From: Acrocarpospora pleiomorpha
GTDB taxonomy: Bacteria; Actinomycetota; Actinomycetes; Streptosporangiales; Streptosporangiaceae
Length of the DNA: 64,000 nt
Direction: 5' to 3'
Assembly (NCBI RefSeq): GCF_009687885.1
Contig: NZ_BLAF01000046.1
Location: 1 to 64,000 of the forward strand
In this document: piece by piece, positions 10,201-19,200 of the stretch
Numbering within the stretch: position 1 is the stretch's first letter
Layout of the letters: every line of letters starts with the position of its first letter
The notes under the pieces: generated by a model
Seen by the model: the letters and a program-made list of their open reading frames with translations, nothing else
What the model was told of the DNA's origin: nothing
Databases searched by the model: none
Made by a program: the position numbers and the translations under genes

Positions 10201-13200
10201 GGACCAGGATCGTGGTGGCGTCGGCGGAGCCGGTCCGCCGGAACGCGGGTAGCTCGTTGATCTCCTGTGTCTCTGGGGCGAGCAGGGCGGGCACCCCGCG
10301 CGTGAGCAGCTTCCTGTTGAGCTCGAAAGCCGTGCTGGAGGTGAGCCGCACGATCTCGTGCGGCAGGTTGGCGAACTCGTATGGCCGGGGCACCGACGCG
10401 CTCTTGGAATTGGCCACGTAACGATCGCCGAGGAACAGGTAGAGCTCGCCCGGGGAGTCCAGCGCGCCCGTAAACCGGGTCTGGAAGTCGGGCGGCAGCC
10501 CGCGCCAGTTGTCACCGATGCCGACGAACGACTGCGGCTTCAGCGTGTCGAGCTCCTGGGACCCTTCGAGCATCGCGTAGTGACCGCCGCTGAACACATA
10601 CCGGACGTCACCACGCTGGAAGACGGCCTTCACCCGGCGGGTCAGCGTCTTGGGGTAACCGCCGTCGATGGCGTCAGGGATGACCCCGTCGCCGCCGACC
10701 GTATAGCGGACATACTCCTCACCGCTGGTCAGATACAGGTACCCGTTGGAGAGGTACGCGGCGTCGACAGACCCCGTGCGCGTGATCGCGGTCGGGATAC
10801 GACCGAGCTCACGGCTCGGTTGCGGCCGTTCAAGACCGCCGGACCCCTGCACGACGTAACTGCCGTCGGAGTTGTCGAAGTAGTAAGGCGTGTTGCGGTA
10901 GTTGACGGCCGCGCCCATGCGCTGCCAGCGCGGCAGCCCGTCCTCGTTGTCGGCGAGCCGCTTCGGGTAGCCCTCGTCGGCGCGGCCCTCACCCGAGTAG
11001 CGCAGGTAGTGCTCGCCGAAGAACACGAACAGCTGGTTGCGCCGCACGAGCACGGCGTCGACGCGGGACTTGGAGGGAACCGCCCACTTGTCCTTGACCG
11101 GCTTGAGCTGGTCGAGCGCGCCCGACTCGACGTAGCCGTCGCGCTCGTGGGAGAAGAAATACTCGGTGCCGTTGGCCGCCGTGTACGCGGCGTCGATCCT
11201 GGACCAGCGCGGCAGGTCCTCGGTGTTGGATTCGATGGCCTTCGGGTAGCCCGGGTCGACCGGACCGAACGGCCGTCCGCCCCGGTAGCGGTAGTACTCG
11301 TGGCCGGAGAAGAGGTAGGTGTAGTCCTTGCGTACGAGCACCGCGTCGACGATTCCGGTCGACGTGAGCCCGTTTCTGATGACGCCCCACCGGGCCGGGG
11401 TGGACTCCTTGGTGGTGTTCAGCTTGCCCTTGGTCTTGGTGACCAGGAACTGCTGGGCGAGGTTGTCGAAGAAGTAACGGGTGCCATCGGGGAGTTCGAA
11501 GGCGGCGTCGACGCGCTCCCAGGCGGGCAGGCGGTGGCTGTTGCCCTTCAGGTCCAGTACGGGAGGGTCGTCGCCCGGGTTGACGAGGATCGGCCGGCAG
11601 AGCAGGCTGCCGCCCTTGTGGTCAACGCTGAACCAGGGGCCGTCGGTGGACTTGGCGGGGGTGTTGAAACGGACCAGGGTCCTGTCCTCGACCGGCTCCT
11701 TGAAGATCCTCGACAGCTCGATGATCCTGGGCGGTTCGACGGCGGGGGGCACCGGCACCGCGTACAGCTCGGGGGTGAGCGCGAACGCGACCTGGCGGGA
11801 GACCGGCCCGGACGCGGTGGCCACCGTGTAGCTGCAGGTGACCACGATGGAGTCGTGGGTGTCGCCGGAGAGAGTGGCGGACGCCTGCACGAACAGGCGC
11901 ACGTCGCTGATCGGTCCGTCTTCCGCCGGGCCGAAGGGCAGCACCTGGGCGGCCACCCACTCCTGGTTCAGGTTGTAGAAGGAGTAGGAGATCCGGACCC
12001 GGTACTTGGGCGGCGGCGCGGCGACGTTCTGCTTGTCGCCGTCCACTTTCGTGACGATGGTGGTGGCGCCGGTGTTCTCCGGCGGAATGGTCTCGACGAC
12101 CGTCCAGAAGACGAACACCCGGCCGAACGCGTGCACGGGGTCGACCCGCTCGGCCTCGATCTGGGTGTCGACCTTCAGCCACGGCTCCCACGTCGCGGAC
12201 AGCCGCTCGCCGTCGCGGAACTCGGCTTCCCGGTAGTAGTAGCGGCGCGGCTCGGTCCTGGTCCGGCCGAACAGCACCAGGCGGCGGGTGTTGGCGGGGG
12301 CGCCGTCCTCGCTGTAGACGTAGGCGCCCGCGATGGCCAGCCGGGACACCTCGGTGTACTCGTCGAGGTAACGCTTGTAGGCGCGCTGCACCGACTCGGC
12401 GTTGATCTCACCCTGGAGCAGGTCGTTCTCCAGCTCCTCGAACGCCGGAGTCTTGGTGTCGCGGAGTTCGGGGCGGATGTAGTTCTCCGGGTAGAGGAAG
12501 ACCTTCCGGTTGGCCTCCCAGATCCGGTAGTTCTTCAGCCACGACCACCAGGTTCTGATCTTCTGCCTGATCTCCTCCTCGTCCACGCCGAACGGCGGGG
12601 TCACCTGTTCCAGGTCGAGCAGGTAGCGGTGCAGGTAGAGCTGGGTGGCGGCGATGGCCTCACGGACGCGCGAGGTGGTGGCGACCGAACCCATCTCGAC
12701 GTCTACGAGCAGGTGCTCGTAGAGCTCTCTGGCCGTCTGGATGTCGGGGTGCAGGTGTAGCGCGGCGGGCAGCAGGGCGTCGCGTTTGAGCACATTGAGC
12801 TCGTCGTGGATGGTCTTGGAGAGAATCAGCCAGGCTTCCGGGCTGTGTTTGCGTTCCAGCAGGCGCAGCAGCGCGTCCGCCGCCCCGTCCAGGTCGGTAC
12901 GGGACCACACGCGTGTCCACACATCCGGATAGAGCAGGGATGGCCCGGTTCCCGCCTTCGCGGCGAGCGCGAACACCTCGACCAGCTTGAGCACGAACTC
13001 GATCTCGAAGCGCTCTTCTTCCAGCGGGAACTCGGTGAGCGCCCCCGCGTTGCGCTTGACCCAGCGCAGCTCGTCCACGTCCCAGCCGAAGAGCCCGGCC
13101 AGTCGCTCGTACGGGTCTGCGGCGCCCTCCCCGAGCAAAGCGGCCAAGCCTGGGCGAGTCCTGGCCAGGTCGGCGAATCGGACGATGGTGTGCACGTCGC

Positions 13201-16200
13201 TCAGGCGGTAGTCGGCGGTGTCGGACCAGCGGTGACGGAATGCCTGCGGGAAGGTCCGGTCCAGGACGTCGTAGCGGCTGGTGTAGCGGACGTACTGGTC
13301 GTCCTTGGTGAGGTAGGTGGCGCCTTCCAGGACGAAAGCGCCGGTGATTCCGGCTTCGAAGGAAGCGGGGAGGTCGCCCCAGTCGTCCTTGATGGTTCGG
13401 GGGTATCCCTCTTCGACGAGGTCGAGTACGCCGGGGCGGTAGCGGATGTACTGGCCGGCGCGGAAGGCGTACAGCTCGCCGGTGGGGGAGATGAACGCGG
13501 CGTCGATGGTGGGGCTTGCGGTGAACTCGTTGCGGATCTTTCCCCAGAGGGAGGTCACCGGTTGGACGGAGTCGCCGACGAGGAACTGGGTGCCTTTGAA
13601 CAGGTAGACGCGTCCGTCGGCGGCGCGGAAGGCCGCGTCGAGGCCGTCCTCGAACTCTTCGGGCAATGTTGTGAGGCCGAGTTCGGCGGCCAGGGAAGGG
13701 GCGATCGTGCGCGGGTAGCCCTCGTCCACGTAGGTGTACTCGGTGCCCGAATACCGCACGTACTGGTCGCCGGAGAACAGGAACGTGTACTTGTCGCGGA
13801 CCAGCGCGGCGTCGACCTTCCGCCGGTCGGCGATCGTGTTGCGGACCCGGCCGACGACGTCGATCCCGTAGGTCGCCGTCGATGTGCGGGAGACGGCATG
13901 GAGTGCGCCGCCCACCACCAGGTAGGCCGTGCGGCCGTTGGCGACCGCCGCGTCCAGCACCTTGCCGGTGCCCCGGTCGGCGACGGCGTCCTCGAACGCC
14001 TCGGTCAGGTTGGCGAACGCGGGTTCGGCGCGCAGGTTGGCCGCGATCGCCTTCGGGTAGCCGGGGTCCACGTAGCGGTATTCGGTGCCGGTGTATCGGA
14101 CGTACTGGCTGCCTGAGAACAGGAACGTCGTGTTGTCGCCGAAGACGATCGCGGCGTCGACCGTGCCGGTGCCGTCGTCGGGGACGAAGGGGTTGACCGA
14201 CTTGCCCCAGCGTTCCCGGATTGGGGTTAGTGGGCCGAATGCTCGGTCGGCGTAGCGGGCGTACTGCTCGGCGAAGAAGAAATACGTCGCGCCGTCGAGA
14301 GCCGTGAACGCGGCGCGCAGGCCGTCGCCGGGCTCCAGGCCCCTTCCGAAGCCACGCCAGATGCGCTCGGTCGGGCGCGGGTAGGACCACTGGCCGGTGG
14401 CCTCGCTGAACTGCACGCAGCGTTCGCCGCTGAGCAGGAGCATCGTGTCGCCCTCGAACAGCACGGCGTCGGGCGCGGGGAAACCGTCGGGGGCCTTCCA
14501 GAACGTCTCGTCCGCCGCGGCGGGGTAGCCGGGGTCGGGCTCCCCGTAGGGGCCGTCCTCGCCGGTGTAGACGACATGTCGCATCATGCCGGTCTCGTCG
14601 GCGTGCTCGAAGAGGTAGGTGACGCCGTTCCTGACGTAGGCGAGCGCGACGCTCTCCAGCCCACCCCAGTGCTCGCTGATCGTCCGCGGCTCGCCGTCGA
14701 TGGTGTCGGCGCTCGTGCTGTACGTGACGAACTGGTCGCCACTGAACAGATAGGTCTTCCCATCCCGACCCACGAACGCGGCATCCACCACGTTGTCCTG
14801 ATAAATCGTGTTACGCGGTCGGCCCCACTCCTCGGTGAGCGGGTAGTCGCGGTTGATGCGGGTGTTGTAGCAGGACGGGCCTTTGAACAGGTAGGTCGTG
14901 CCGTCCGCGCCGGTCAGCACCGCGTCCAGGCCGGACCGGAACTCGGCGGGCACCGTGCGCAGCGCCAGCGGCCGTACCGGCGTGGACCCGGCGGGCCCTT
15001 CCAGCGCGGACTGCCTGCGCCATCCACCGGGGCCTTCGACGAGGACCGCGCCGTTCTCGACGTACGCACACGAGATCCCGGCAAGATCCAGGTCAGCATA
15101 TTTCCGGTAAAGCGTGTCGGAGACGACATGCCACTGCCCGCCACGGAACAGGTAGACGTTGCGCCGATCCGCGAACGCCGCGTCGACACCATCGAGCGGC
15201 GTCTTGAGCGCGGCCAGCCTCGGCTCCCCCGACAGCGCCGAGATCGCGCGCGGGTAGCCGTTCTCGACGGTCGTGTAATTGTGGCCCTGGTAACGGACAT
15301 ACTGGTCGCCCGAGAACAGGTACGTGTAGGTCCGGGTCACCTCGACGCCGTCGACGAGCTCCACCGCGTCCATGACCAGCGTCGCGTCAACGCGACCGGT
15401 CCTGGTGATGGCGTTGACGACATTGCCCCAGAACGCGGCCACGGTCGCCGGATAACGATCATCCACCTGGGTGTAGTCGGCGGTGGAGTAGCGGACATAC
15501 CGCTCCCCCGAGAACACGTACGTCTTGCCGTCCTTGCCGACGAACGCGGCGTCCACCTTCGTGAACGGGATGCTGTCCCAGCGGTCGCGCAGCGTGCGCG
15601 GCTCCGACCACCAGCGGTGCCGGGTGTCGAACACCACGAAACGGTCCCCGGAGAACAGGCACGTCTGGTTGTCGCGGCCGGTGAACACGGCGTCGATGCG
15701 GGCGAAGCCGGGGTCGTCGGCCAGCGTCACGGGCAGGTTCCACCAGTTGTCGGCCAGCGGCTTCGGGTAGCCGACGTCGGGGACCGTGTAGTTCCTGGTG
15801 GAGTAGCGCACGTAGAAGGGGGTGTCGTCGCCGTACACCTTGATGCGCTCGCCGGCGCGGCGGATGGTGAGCTGGATCGGCCCGCTGGCCGTGACCTGCC
15901 ACTGCGGCGACTGGCCGGTGACGGGCGCGTCGGCGGCGACGGTGACGCCGTGCTCGGCGAGGCGGCGACGCAGCGCGGGCGACAGCCGTCCGGAGGCGAG
16001 TTCGGCCTCGTAGTCGGCGGGCAGGTCGAGGATCTGGCCGACCGGGCCGAACAGGTGGGTCGCGCCGTCCATCACGAACGCGGCGTCCACCCGGTCGAGG
16101 CCGCCCCAGTCCCCGGCGATCCCGCGCGGGTAGCCGAGATCCACCACCGAGTAGTCGGCCGTGGAGTAACGCAGGTAGCGGTCGCCACTGAACAGGTAGG

Positions 16201-19200
16201 TCTTGCCGTCCAGCCCGACGAACGCGGCGTCGACGGTGCCGCTCGGCAGGACCGGCGCGAGCACTCCCCACCGCTCGGCGGTCGGCTCCACCGAGCCGCC
16301 GGTCACGCCCAGCGCGACCGTCTTGCCGTCCTTGAACAGGTGCACGGTTCCGGAGGCGTCGGCGAACGCGGCCTCGACCGCGCCCTCGAACTCGACCGGC
16401 ACGTCCGGCCGCCACGCCTCGATCCGCTTCGGGTAGCCGTCGGCGACCCTGACTCCGTCGTTCTCCAGGCTGTCGGTGTAGCGGACGACCTGGTTCCCGG
16501 CGAACAGCAGGTAACCGGAGCCGTCGGCGTAGGCCGCGTCGATGCGTTCCGCGGTTGCGAACGTGTTGCGCAGCCGCCCCCACCGCTCGACCAGGGGCTG
16601 CTCGGTGTCGCCGACCGAAAGCCACCTTTCACCGGTGAACAGGTGGGTGCGGCCGTCGCGGCCCTGGAAGGACGCGTCCACAGCCTTACGGAACGCGTCG
16701 GGCAGCGGCGTGTCGCCCTCCCACCACTCGGTGATCGCGCGCGGGTAGCCCTCGTCGGCGACCGAATAGTCCGATCCCGAGTAGCGCAGATACTGATCGC
16801 CGCAGAACAGGTAGGTCCGGCCTTCGACGTCGACGAAGGCGCTGTCGATCCGCTTGGGCTCGGCGAAGTTGTTCCTGACCTTGCCCCAGATCTGCTCCTT
16901 GGCCGCCCAGCGGGTCTCTTTGGGGAGCCGGACGAACGCCCGTGAGACCCCGTCGATGCCCCGGCCGATGATCCACTCGGCGCCCTCGGGCTGGACGAAG
17001 GCGGCATCTATCCCCGCCAGCCCCCCGAACCGGGGGGACAGCTCGGTGAGCGGCTTCTGCCGGGGATCCGCCAGCGTGTACGTGGTGGCCGAGTAGACCC
17101 AATAGCTCTGGCCCTGGAACAGGTAGATCTTGCCGTCCCAGCCGGTCAGCAGGGCGTCGAAACGGTCGACGCCAGGCGGTAGGGCCAGTGGCTCGGGGAA
17201 CTTGCCCGCCAGATCCTGGTCGTGGAAGGCCACGCCGATCTCGGTGGCGTCCAGGCCGAACTTTCCGGCCAGCCGGGCGAAGCGGCGGATCCGCCGGTAG
17301 GAGCGGCGGAAGTGCGGATCGTCGGCGATGGCGGATTCGGTGAGCGCGGGGGCCACGAGGATGTCGAGCGCGTCCGGCGTGACCGCCGTACAGATGGCTT
17401 CGAGGGCGGGGGCGGACACCCCGAACACGTCCTGCAGCACCGTGAGCACGGCCCGGCGCTGCCGGGCGGCCAGCTCGTCGAGGCGGTCGACGACCTCGGC
17501 GACGCCGGCGGCGAATTCCTTGGCGACGGCGTGCAGCAGGAAGAAGACGTCCTTGTTGTAGTCCTCGACGCTGGGCAGCGTGAAGTCGAGCGCGTTGGTG
17601 ATGGTCCGGAAGTAGGCCAGCCGGCCCTCCGGCACGGCCAGCGCCTCGTCGAGATGCCCGGCGTCGACGAGCATGCCGACGAGCAGGGCCCGCTCCTCGT
17701 CGTCGAAGCCCAGCTCGGTGACCGCCGCCAGATCCAGCCGGTACGGCGCCTGCCCGGCCATGATCGACACGATCCGCCGGTACACGAGCGTGCCGTCGCT
17801 CGCGGTGAAGCCGTCGCCGAGGTCGAGCCAGCCCTCCGGGTCGGTGAAGAGCTCCCTGACCTCCTCGCGGATCCGGCCTCCCTCGGTGACCGTGCCGTCG
17901 AGCCGGGCGGCGACCCGCTGCCCCATCACGTCGTCGGCGGCCTCGGCGAAGTCGCCGGGCGTGAACGTGTACAGCTCCGCCTTGGTGGCGGCGACCTGGC
18001 CTTTCAGCGCGTCCAGGATGGGGCGGCGCATCGGGTAGAACTCCAGCGCCACGCCGATTTCGGCCACGTCCAGCGCCGCGATGGCGATCTTGTCGTGCTG
18101 GTCGAGGATGCCGTTGAAGCGCAGGCTTTCGGTGAGCGCGGCCAGCTGGGTCTCGGTCAGCCGCAGCTCCGCGAAGATCCCCGGGTCGAGCGGGATGTCG
18201 GCCTGCCGGAAGCCGTCGACGCGCTCCTGGAGCACGGCCAGCACGTCGGCTGTCACGTCGTCGAGGGCGGCGCTGGCCGTGAACAGCTCCATGTTGCCGG
18301 GGTCGGCGAAGAAGTCCGGGTCGAGCATCTCGCCGGATTCGTCGAGGTAGCCGTGGTAGATCAGGTTGTCGTACAGCTCGGCCTGCTCGGCCTCGGTCAG
18401 GTCGGGCAGGAGGGTGGCCAGGTCGGAGGGGTAGAACCCGCCGTCGAGCCCGGCCAGATCCGCGAAGAGGTCGGCCGCCAGCGCGTCGAAGTCGCTGGAG
18501 AGCACCAGCCCGTCGGGCACGCTGTCGATGGTGAGCAGGCCGTCCGCCTGCAGGAGCCCGGAGATGACCAGGTTGGTGAAGATCTTCGTGGCCAGCCGCT
18601 CGTCCAGGCCAAGACCCAGGAAGTCCTCCCGGGTCAGCACGGCGAGATCGGCGACCGCGTCACAGGCCGCGGTTGTCGCCTTCGCCCGGTCGAGCCGGAG
18701 CATCCGGGCGTCGCGCGGGGAGACGACACCGTCCTCGTAGGAGATGAGCACGTCGTGGATGACCTGCGCGGCCCGCTCGTCGAACCGGTCGGAGACGAAC
18801 ACCTCGGGCGACAGCGCGGCCGTCTCGAACCGGTCCCTGATCCCGGCCAGCACCGTGAGCTGCTCGTCCTCGGCCTCCGCCTTGGCCGGCTCGCCCAGGA
18901 TTTCGGTCAGCTCCTGACCGCTGAAACCCCAGGTCCGCATCCAGCCGACGACCGCCAGCAACGTCTGCGCCAGCCACAGGCTGGAGGCGGCGTCGGTGCC
19001 CTCCAGGATGCGATGGCAGTCGTGAGTGCCGGGCTCGATCACCGGCAGGACGGGGAAGGTCGTGTAGCGCTGGATCGACGGGTCGGCCTCCAGCGCGGCC
19101 AGCACGCCGAACAGCTCGGATACCGAGATGCCGAGCGCGTCGACGAGACGGCCGACGCGGTGCAGCAGCGAGAGCCCGTCCTCGCCGAGCGGCCGGTCGA

